NCBI GenBank assembly: GCA_029946045.1
Contig: JAQSDS010000058.1
Span: 1 to 7,264 of the forward strand
Origin: Rhodoferax sp.
GTDB lineage: Bacteria; Pseudomonadota; Gammaproteobacteria; Burkholderiales; Burkholderiaceae_C
Direction: 5' to 3'
Length of the DNA: 7,264 bases
Below are positions 1 to 5,489 of the stretch, one piece after another; the first letter of the stretch is position 1; each line of letters opens with the position of its first letter. The notes under the pieces were generated by a model, which saw nothing but the letters and a program-made list of their open reading frames with translations, did not search any database and was not told the DNA's origin. The translations under genes were made by a program, and so were the position numbers.

Positions 1-1282
1 AAGGTGCCCAGGCCGGCGCCAAGCCCAGCACATAGCCCAGCGGCAACGAAAACACCCAAACCGCGGTCAGGTGAATCGCCATGGGCGCGCGCGTGACCTT
101 GTAGCCGCGAATGGCGCAACTGGTGACCACCTGGGTCGCATCCGAGAGCTGGAACAGCGCCGCCAGCATGAGCAATTGCGCGGTAAGCGCAATCACCGCT
201 GTGTCGCTGGTGTAAGCGCTGGCGATTTGCCGGCTGAACAGCGCCATCAAGGTGGCGGACAGCACCGCGAACCCCAGGCCCAGTGCCACCCCCACCCAGG
301 CCTGGTAACGCGCCAGCACCGGTTCACCCGCACCCAGCGACTGGCCCACCCGCGTCAACAATGCCAGCCCCAGGCTCAGCGGCACCATGAAGACCAGCGA
401 GGTGAAATTGAGCGCAATCTGATGCGCCGCCATTTGCGTGCTGCCGAAAACTGCAATCAGCAGCGAAATCAGGCTGAAGGCACTGGCTTCGGCAAAGTAG
501 GTGACGCCAATCGGCAGCCCAAGCTTGAGCAGGCTTCTGATTTGGGGCCAGTGCGGCGCCTCGAAGTGGGCAAATGGCCAGCTGGCGCGGTAAGCAGGTG
601 AGCGCTGCATCCACCACAGCAGGGCCAGCAGATTGAAGGCCACAGAGATCAGGGTGGCCCAGGCACAGCCCAGGCCGCCGAGCCGGGGGAAGCCGAACAG
701 GCCAAACACCAGCAGCGCGTTGCTGATCACATTCAAGCCCAGCGACAACAGCGCAATCACCATCAGCGGCTTGGTCTGGTTGATGCTGGTGCTGTAACCG
801 TAAAGTGCGCGGTAGCAGGCAAACAGCGGCATGGCGGCGCTGGTGACGCGGACAAAACCAAGTGCCAGATCGTGCACATAGGGCTCCAGCGTCATGTGAT
901 CAAACAGCAGCGAAGCCAGGTTGGCCAGGCCCATGGCCACCAGGCCCACAAAGAGGCCTTTCCACAAGGCTTGTCGCACCACATGGGGCACCTGCCGCAG
1001 ATCTCGCGCACCCATATGGTGGGCTACCACCGGGTTGATGGCCATCATCACACCCATCATGCTGATGATGAGCATGTTCCAGATCGACACGCCCAGCGAC
1101 ACGCCCGCCAGATCCTGCGCCGAGGCATGGCCCGCCATGGCGACTTCGACCACCGCCATGCCGACGTAGGCCAACTGCCCGACCAAAATCGGCCAGGCCA
1201 GGTGCCAGAGACCGCGCAGCTCGGAGGTGAGACGGTTGCGTTGCGCCGGGTGGCGTATCAGCTGTTTAAAAGGACTTAACAA
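1..1282 (-). CDS. MATE family multidrug efflux transporter, NorM-like (3' end cut by window edge)
   Basis: Inner-membrane pump of the MATE family; characterised NorM proteins export cationic drugs and dyes in exchange for Na+ or H+. The visible 427 residues are mostly hydrophobic and should cover nearly all of the 12 helices; against the roughly 460-residue family length about 30-45 C-terminal residues lie beyond base 1. Family landmarks are GGLGCAWAT (202-209), AAHQIALNFTSLVFMVPLSLG (from 285) and LAALFQLSDATQV (from 373). Aligned to Vibrio cholerae NorM with a constant offset of 10, cation-site residues E255 and D371 are kept as E265 and D381, whereas D36 is replaced by E46. The start is uncertain: an in-frame TGA sits at 1295-1297 and the only usable codon before the first helix is TTG at 1282, without a clear Shine-Dalgarno. 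It begins 43 nt after the mutL stop, so it is probably co-transcribed. Family certain; substrate and coupling ion unknown. Confidence 0.93.
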   Translation of the reverse strand, partial: MLSPFKQLIRHPAQRNRLTSELRGLWHLAWPILVGQLAYVGMAVVEVAMAGHASAQDLAGVSLGVSIWNMLIISMMGVMMAINPVVAHHMGARDLRQVPHVVRQALWKGLFVGLVAMGLANLASLLFDHMTLEPYVHDLALGFVRVTSAAMPLFACYRALYGYSTSINQTKPLMVIALLSLGLNVISNALLVFGLFGFPRLGGLGCAWATLISVAFNLLALLWWMQRSPAYRASWPFAHFEAPHWPQIRSLLKLGLPIGVTYFAEASAFSLISLLIAVFGSTQMAAHQIALNFTSLVFMVPLSLGLALLTRVGQSLGAGEPVLARYQAWVGVALGLGFAVLSATLMALFSRQIASAYTSDTAVIALTAQLLMLAALFQLSDATQVVTSCAIRGYKVTRAPMAIHLTAVWVFSLPLGYVLGLAPAWAP

Positions 1283-1325
1283 AATGGCGGGGTTTCATCA
1301 ACAAGGGGTGGTCGCGCTGGCGGGT

Positions 1326-3230
1326 TTACCGACCACGCATGAACAGGGCATCGAGCTCGCGCAAGCTGACGGGGCGCCAGGTGGGGCGGCCATGGTTGCA
1401 TTGGTCGCTGCGCTCGGTGGCCTCCATCTGGCGCAGCAGCGCGTTCATTTCTTCCAGCGTCAAATGCCGGTTGGCGCGCACCGCGCCGTGGCAGGCCATG
1501 GTGCCGAGCAGCTCGTTGTGGGCGCGCTGCACCACGCTGCTGGCCTCGTGCTGGCTCAATTCGGTTAGCACGCTGCGCGCCAGTTCGACGGCATCGCCTT
1601 GCGCCAGCGTGCTTGGCACGGCGCGCACCACCAGCGTCTTGCCCGAGAACGGTGTGATGTCAAGCCCCAGCAGCAGCAAGGTGGCGGTATGGGTTTCGGC
1701 GGTGGCTACCTCCAGCGGTGTGGCGGCAAAGGCGGCCGGGATCAGCAGCGGCTGGCTGGGCAAACAAGACCCGCCTTGGGCCGCCGCCCACTGTGCCTTG
1801 AGCCGCTCATAAACAATGCGCTCGTGCGCCGCGTGCATGTCAACAATGACCAGACCCTGGGCATTCTCCGCCAGGATGTAGATGCCTTTGAGTTGCGCCA
1901 ATGCCCGGCCCAGAGGCCAGTCGCCGGCGGGCAAGGCGCTTGGTGCCTCGGCTGGGCTTGGTGCCCACAGCGCGCCCAAGTCGTTGACCCTGTGGCCCAC
2001 CGGGGCGTCGAACCGCATCGGCGCCTGGGTGTAGGAAAAAGGCGTCAACGGGCGTTCGGATGGGTCGGCAGTGGGTACCAACGCCTGACCCCCGTCACTG
2101 GCCTGGGCCGGCCACGCTGACAGACTGGCCACGCCAGCGGGGCTGCCGGGGGCGGTCTGCCCGGCACGCGGTGCTGCCAGCGCACTTTCCACCGCATGGC
2201 GCACTGCCTGGTGCACCTCGCGGCTGTCGCGAAAACGCACCTCGATCTTGGTTGGGTGCACGTTGACGTCGACCCGCGTCGGGTCAATCTCGATGTAGAG
2301 CGCATAAACCGGCTGGCGCTGGCCATGCAGCACGTCCTCATAGGCGCTGCGGGCGGCGTGGGTGATGACCTTGTCACGCACAAAACGGCCGTTGACATAA
2401 CAAAACTGCTGGTCGCCACGCGATCGCGCGGCGTCGGGCAGGCCGGCCCGGCCCCAGACCCGGATGACGGGCGCGTAGGCAGGGCGACCCGGCGCGGCAT
2501 GGGTCGAAAAGTCAACCCACACCGAGCGCTCCACAAAATCTGCGCCCAGTACATCGGCCAGGCGCTGTTCCAGCGCGGGCAGGCTGTTTGCCTCGCCGCA
2601 GCGCCGCCATTGCTCCACCAGCTTGCCTTCATGCCAGATGGCAAAACCGACGTCGGGGCGCGCCAGCGCGTGCCGGCGCACCGCCTCGACACAGTGCGCC
2701 AGCTCGGTGGCATCGGTCTTGAGGAACTTGCGTCGTGCAGGCGTTGAAAAGAACAGCTCCTTGACCTCGACCGTGGTGCCCGTGCTCCGCGCCACCGGCG
2801 TGATTTCGCCAGTCTGGCCTTCGAGCAGGTAGGCGTGGGCCTGGCCGCTGACGCGAGACAGCAGGGCGCAATCGGCAATGGCATTGATGGCGGCCAGGGC
2901 TTCACCGCGAAAACCCATGGTGCCAACAGATTCCAGGTCGGCCAGGCTGCCAATTTTGCTGGTGGCGTGGCGCTTGAGCGCTATCGGAAGCTCTTCGGGC
3001 AGGATGCCCGAGCCGTCGTCTTCCACGCTGATCAGGCGCACACCACCGGCCAGCAGCCGAACCGTGATCTGGCTGGCGCCAGCATCGAGCGCGTTGTCCA
3101 CCAGTTCACGCACCACCGAGGCGGGCCGCTCCACCACTTCGCCGGCCGCAATCTGGCTGATCAGGGTGTCCGGGAGTTCACGGATGGGGCGGCGAGAAAA
3201 AGATGTTGGGGGTGTTGGGTCAGTGTTCAC
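1326..3230 (-). CDS. mutL: DNA mismatch repair protein MutL (endonuclease-type)
   Basis: MutL couples mismatch recognition by MutS to strand incision and excision. The 634-residue protein has the full N-terminal GHKL ATPase: VVRELVDNALDAGA (39-52, with E42 as expected catalytic base and N46 for Mg2+), DDGSGI (71-76), RHATSKI (87-93) and GFRGEAL (106-112). A Pro/Ala-rich linker (about 345-440) leads to the C-terminal dimerisation domain. That domain carries the metal-dependent nuclease signature D464-MHA-AH-E470-RIVY-E475, ACHGAVRAN (from 579) and CNHGRPT (from 611), plus QPLLIP (493-498), which fits the Qxx[L/I]xP beta-clamp-binding consensus. It therefore resembles Neisseria and Bacillus MutL rather than E. 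coli MutL, which relies on MutH. The GTG start is firm: an in-frame TAA lies four codons upstream (3240-3242) and no other start precedes the ATPase domain. No strong Shine-Dalgarno is visible, and the GTG lies inside a hairpin arm. Confidence 0.98.
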   Translation of the reverse strand: MNTDPTPPTSFSRRPIRELPDTLISQIAAGEVVERPASVVRELVDNALDAGASQITVRLLAGGVRLISVEDDGSGILPEELPIALKRHATSKIGSLADLESVGTMGFRGEALAAINAIADCALLSRVSGQAHAYLLEGQTGEITPVARSTGTTVEVKELFFSTPARRKFLKTDATELAHCVEAVRRHALARPDVGFAIWHEGKLVEQWRRCGEANSLPALEQRLADVLGADFVERSVWVDFSTHAAPGRPAYAPVIRVWGRAGLPDAARSRGDQQFCYVNGRFVRDKVITHAARSAYEDVLHGQRQPVYALYIEIDPTRVDVNVHPTKIEVRFRDSREVHQAVRHAVESALAAPRAGQTAPGSPAGVASLSAWPAQASDGGQALVPTADPSERPLTPFSYTQAPMRFDAPVGHRVNDLGALWAPSPAEAPSALPAGDWPLGRALAQLKGIYILAENAQGLVIVDMHAAHERIVYERLKAQWAAAQGGSCLPSQPLLIPAAFAATPLEVATAETHTATLLLLGLDITPFSGKTLVVRAVPSTLAQGDAVELARSVLTELSQHEASSVVQRAHNELLGTMACHGAVRANRHLTLEEMNALLRQMEATERSDQCNHGRPTWRPVSLRELDALFMRGR

Positions 3231-3254
3231 CCGGGCATTTTAGGTGTCCGGGTG
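3228..3254 (-). promoter_or_regulatory. Inverted repeat enclosing the mutL start codon
   Basis: Perfect 7-bp arms, CACCCGG and CCGGGTG read on the minus strand, separated by 13 nt. The mutL GTG (3230-3228) is inside the 3' arm, so in mRNA arriving from dcuB the start codon could be base-paired. A three-codon ATG-CCC-GGG-TGA frame lies within it, its TGA overlapping the GTG. Seen directly; any role in translation control is inference. Confidence 0.5.
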
Positions 3255-3255
3255 A

Positions 3256-3279
3256 CGGGCAAATGGCGGTGTTTGCCCG
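3256..3279 (-). terminator. Hairpin after dcuB, possible weak or attenuating terminator
   Basis: Perfect 8-bp arms (CGGGCAAA / TTTGCCCG on the minus strand) around an 8-nt loop, starting 10 nt beyond the dcuB stop codon. No T-run follows on either strand, so it is not a canonical intrinsic terminator. It could mark an mRNA 3' end, a processing or stability element, or partial attenuation before mutL. The arms are exact; the function is uncertain. Confidence 0.4.
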
Positions 3280-3289
3280 GGCTCGATCA

Positions 3290-4630
3290 TTAAATCAACC
3301 CACTGGCTGAGGCCAGCAGGTAGCCCATGACGCAAGAGGTGCTGACACCAATGAGCCCCGGAATAATGAAACTGTGGTTGATCACATACTTGCCGATGCG
3401 GGTGGTGCCAGAGCGGTCAAACTGGATGGCAGCCAGGTCGCTGGGGTAGGTGGGCAGGATGTAATAACCATAGGAAGCGGCGGCAAAGGCCACGATGTAG
3501 CCGGGCGGCACGCCAATGGCCAGACCCACCGGCACCATGGCACTGATGGCGGCAGCCTGCGAATTCACCAGTTTGGACACCAGCAGCAGGGCAATGGCGT
3601 AAGTCCAGGGTTGGGTCTGCACCAGTTCAGAGAGCGCTGCTTTCAATTCGGGCAGGTGAGCTTCGAACACCGTGTCGGCCATCCAGGCGATACCAAACAC
3701 GGCCACCACCGCGATCATGCCGGCGCGAAAGACCTCGGTTTTGCCAATGGCCGATGGGTCGGTTTTGGTGAACAGGATCATCAGGGCACCAGCCAAGAGC
3801 ATGAACATCTGGATGGTGAGCACCATCGACAGTGGCTTGCCTTCGAAGGCCGGACGCAGGCCGGGGTAGGCGCCCAAAAAGGCCACCACCACAATGGCAC
3901 CGAGGAAAATCCACATGGCGGTCCACTGGCCGCTGCCCAGGGTTTTGCCCATCAGGGTGGCGCTGTCACCGTAGACAATCTTGCGCTGTTCCGGATCAGC
4001 AATGCGTTTTTGAAACTCTTCGTCCTGGTCCAGGTCCTTGCCGCGGAACCAGCTGAAGATGCCAATGAACAGCACACCGGCCAGGGTCGATGGAATGGTG
4101 ATGGAGAGCACCTGAATGAAGTCGATCACATGGCCGTCCACCGGCACCTTGGCCAGAAACGCCACCAGTGACACCACAGCCACCGACACCGGGCTGGCCA
4201 GAATACCCATCTGGCTGGAAATGGACGATGCTGCCATGGGCCGCTCGGGCCGGATATTGTTCTTGATGGCAATGTCGTAAATGATCGGCAGCATGGTGTA
4301 CACCACGTGGCCGGTGCCGCAAAGAATGGTCAGGAAACAGGTCACGAATGGTGCCAGGATCGAGATGTACTTGGGGTTGCGGCGCAGCAGTTTTTCAGCG
4401 CCCTTGAGCATCACTTCGAGACCACCCGAGGCCTGCAGCGTGGCAGATGCCGCCACCACGGCGATGATGGTCAGCATCACATCGACCGGTGGCTTGCCGG
4501 GCTTGAGGCCAAAGACAAAGGTCATGATGACAATGCCAATCCCGCCCAGCAGCCCCAGGGCCACGCCGCCTTTTCTGGCGCCATAAAACAGGCAAACCAG
4601 TATCACGATCAGTTGTAGAAAAATGTCCAC
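3290..4630 (-). CDS. dcuB: Anaerobic C4-dicarboxylate antiporter DcuB
   Basis: Inner-membrane carrier exchanging external fumarate, malate or aspartate for internal succinate during fumarate respiration. At 446 residues it equals E. coli DcuB in length and is near-identical in long stretches: [16 protein letters not shown] (from 17), [57 protein letters not shown] and [20 protein letters not shown] (391-410). These segments, notably GTGHVVYT and [10 protein letters not shown], separate it from the shorter, more divergent DcuA. T394 and D398, positions implicated in E. coli in DcuB's second role as co-sensor of the DcuS kinase, are both present; no dcuSR is visible here. The GTG start is supported by AAGGAG five nt upstream (4636-4641). 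Translation ends at tandem stops TAA-TGA (3292-3287). Control is probably anaerobic via the FNR-type site 73 bp upstream. mutL follows after 59 nt on the same strand. Confidence 0.97.
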   Translation of the reverse strand: MDIFLQLIVILVCLFYGARKGGVALGLLGGIGIVIMTFVFGLKPGKPPVDVMLTIIAVVAASATLQASGGLEVMLKGAEKLLRRNPKYISILAPFVTCFLTILCGTGHVVYTMLPIIYDIAIKNNIRPERPMAASSISSQMGILASPVSVAVVSLVAFLAKVPVDGHVIDFIQVLSITIPSTLAGVLFIGIFSWFRGKDLDQDEEFQKRIADPEQRKIVYGDSATLMGKTLGSGQWTAMWIFLGAIVVVAFLGAYPGLRPAFEGKPLSMVLTIQMFMLLAGALMILFTKTDPSAIGKTEVFRAGMIAVVAVFGIAWMADTVFEAHLPELKAALSELVQTQPWTYAIALLLVSKLVNSQAAAISAMVPVGLAIGVPPGYIVAFAAASYGYYILPTYPSDLAAIQFDRSGTTRIGKYVINHSFIIPGLIGVSTSCVMGYLLASASGLI

Positions 4631-4635
4631 TTCAA

Positions 4636-4650
4636 CTCCTTCAAAGAAGG
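4636..4650 (-). promoter_or_regulatory. dcuB ribosome binding site inside a small hairpin
   Basis: AAGGAG (4641-4636) sits 5 nt before the GTG of dcuB, a strong site that fixes the start. Immediately upstream is a short dyad, CCTTC-TTT-GAAGG on the minus strand (4650-4638), whose 3' arm contains the first four to five bases of the site. A 5-bp stem with a 3-nt loop could partly mask ribosome access. The RBS is clear; regulation by the stem is inference. Confidence 0.65.
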
Positions 4651-4666
4651 TTCAACTGTAATCATT

Positions 4667-4684
4667 CCTAGGGTTAACCCTTGG
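4667..4684. promoter_or_regulatory. Palindromic operator candidate upstream of dcuB
   Basis: The 12-bp core AGGGTTAACCCT (4670-4681) is a perfect palindrome, and flanking CC and GG extend the symmetry to 16 of 18 positions. It lies 37 bp before the dcuB GTG and its centre is 34 bp from the centre of the FNR-type site, where the -10 region and transcription start would fall for activation from -41.5. That suits a repressor or a second activator. No regulator could be assigned from the motif. Confidence 0.4.
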
Positions 4685-4702
4685 TTTTGGACTTGACTTT
4701 GC

Positions 4703-4716
4703 TTGATTCAAATCAA
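4703..4716. promoter_or_regulatory. FNR/Anr-type binding site (anaerobic control)
   Basis: TTGAT-TCAA-ATCAA matches the FNR/Anr consensus TTGAT-N4-ATCAA at all ten defined positions. It lies in the divergent region, 73 bp before dcuB and 124 bp before dedA. E. coli dcuB is FNR-activated, which makes dcuB the natural target. If the site acted from -41.5, dcuB transcription would begin near 4668. A good -10 hexamer is not evident there, so the promoter itself is not annotated. Confidence 0.85.
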
Positions 4717-4840
4717 TCAATAGGCAATTTGTAATTATTCGTTCATTATTTGAAATGCTTGGACTCGACAGTTCAAGCTCAGACAGAGTAGGTACCTGTA
4801 TGGCATGAAGGTGAACTGATGCCGGGGATAATCGCCCGCT

Positions 4841-5482
4841 ATGGAATTCTTCTCATTTTTAATTGACTTCATCCTCCACGTTGACAAACACCTGGAGGCC
4901 TTCGTGCAAAGCTATGGCGTGTGGGTCTATGCGCTGCTCTTTGTGATCATCTTTGTCGAGACCGGTGTCGTCGTCATGCCGTTTTTACCGGGTGACTCGC
5001 TGCTGTTTGTGGTGGGGGCCATGTGTGGCGTCGGGCTGATGAGTTATCCGCTGTCAGTGGGCCTGTTGTTTGCCGCCGCCGTGCTGGGTAACCAGTCCAA
5101 CTACACCATCGGGCATTACTTCGGGCCCAAGGTGTTTGGTTGGGAAGACTCGCGCTGGTTCAACAAGAAGGCGTTTGACCAAGCCCACGCGTTCTATGAA
5201 AAATATGGTGGCATCACCATTGTGGCCGCGCGTTTCATGCCTTTCTTGCGTACCTTTGCACCGTTTGTGGCGGGCGTAGCGCAAATGAAACGTAGCCGCT
5301 TCACGTTTTTTGATGTGCTGGGAGGTGCGCTTTGGGTGGGCGGCATCGTCACGGTGGGCTATTTCTTTGGCAACATTCCCTGGGTCAAATTGCACCTCGA
5401 CAAAATCATCTGGGCGATGATTCTGGTACCTGGCCTGGTGGTGCTTTTTGGTGCCTGGAAAGGGCGAAAAAAGACGGCCTGA
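4841..5482 (+). CDS. DedA family membrane protein (VTT/SNARE-associated domain)
   Basis: Integral inner-membrane protein of the DedA superfamily. Members are linked to proton-dependent transport, envelope maintenance, and recycling of lipid carriers such as undecaprenyl phosphate. The 213 residues match the usual 200-220 and closely resemble E. coli DedA: an N-terminal amphipathic start (SFLIDFILHVDKHLEAF), FVETGVVVMPFLPGDSLLF (38-56), NYTIGHYFG (87-95), FYEKYGG (118-124), ARFMPFLRTFAPFVAGV (130-146) and a basic tail GRKKTA. E40, D52, R131 and R137 correspond to E39, D51, R130 and R136, found essential in E. coli YqjA. Where E. coli DedA has GDAVNYTIG this protein has GNQSNYTIG, losing one acid at N84. 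The ATG is the only reasonable start, but no Shine-Dalgarno lies at normal distance. It is a single gene, divergent from dcuB and convergent with the ROK gene. Transported substrate unknown. Confidence 0.92.
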   Translation: MEFFSFLIDFILHVDKHLEAFVQSYGVWVYALLFVIIFVETGVVVMPFLPGDSLLFVVGAMCGVGLMSYPLSVGLLFAAAVLGNQSNYTIGHYFGPKVFGWEDSRWFNKKAFDQAHAFYEKYGGITIVAARFMPFLRTFAPFVAGVAQMKRSRFTFFDVLGGALWVGGIVTVGYFFGNIPWVKLHLDKIIWAMILVPGLVVLFGAWKGRKKTA

Positions 5483-5489
5483 GTCAGGC
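5477..5489. terminator. Short dyad at the convergent gene ends
   Basis: GCCTG-AGT-CAGGC forms a 5-bp stem spanning the dedA stop codon and filling the 7-bp gap to the ROK stop. It has no T-run and a weak predicted stem, so bidirectional termination here is only a possibility; no better terminator is seen for either gene. Confidence 0.2.

Larger units (their letters stand above)
4631..4840. other. Divergent intergenic control region dcuB / dedA
   Basis: A 210-bp gap between divergent genes, clearly more AT-rich than its surroundings, especially 4700-4757. From dcuB outward it holds the masked ribosome binding site, the heptamer TTCAACT twice (4631-4637 and 4651-4657, 20 bp apart), the 18-bp dyad, the FNR-type site, and on the dedA side a GATAAT (4827-4832) with no recognisable -35 partner. 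No small gene is convincing; the in-frame ATG at 4805, upstream of dedA, terminates after four codons. Confidence 0.7.

Noticed and set aside
71..601. Plus-strand frame over the MATE gene
   Set aside because: The minus strand encodes continuous NorM-like sequence here; the plus frame is Arg/Gln/His-rich and low in hydrophobic residues, a typical shadow.
2045..2953. 302-codon minus-strand open frame inside mutL
   Set aside because: It lies wholly within mutL in another frame, is rich in Arg, Pro, Ser and Trp, and has no family motif; this is the usual shadow of a GC-rich gene.
3374..4171. 265-codon plus-strand frame opposite dcuB
   Set aside because: Antisense to an unmistakable DcuB; its His/Gly/Gln-rich composition is what complementing hydrophobic transporter codons produces.
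3290..4630. DcuA instead of DcuB
   Set aside because: Length 446, GTGHVVYT and [17 protein letters not shown] match DcuB; DcuA is shorter and differs in these segments.
4655..4700. A sigma-70 -10 element for dcuB
   Set aside because: TAGGAA (4670-4665) and TTAACC (4677-4672) are poor matches or wrongly spaced from the FNR site, so no promoter was placed.
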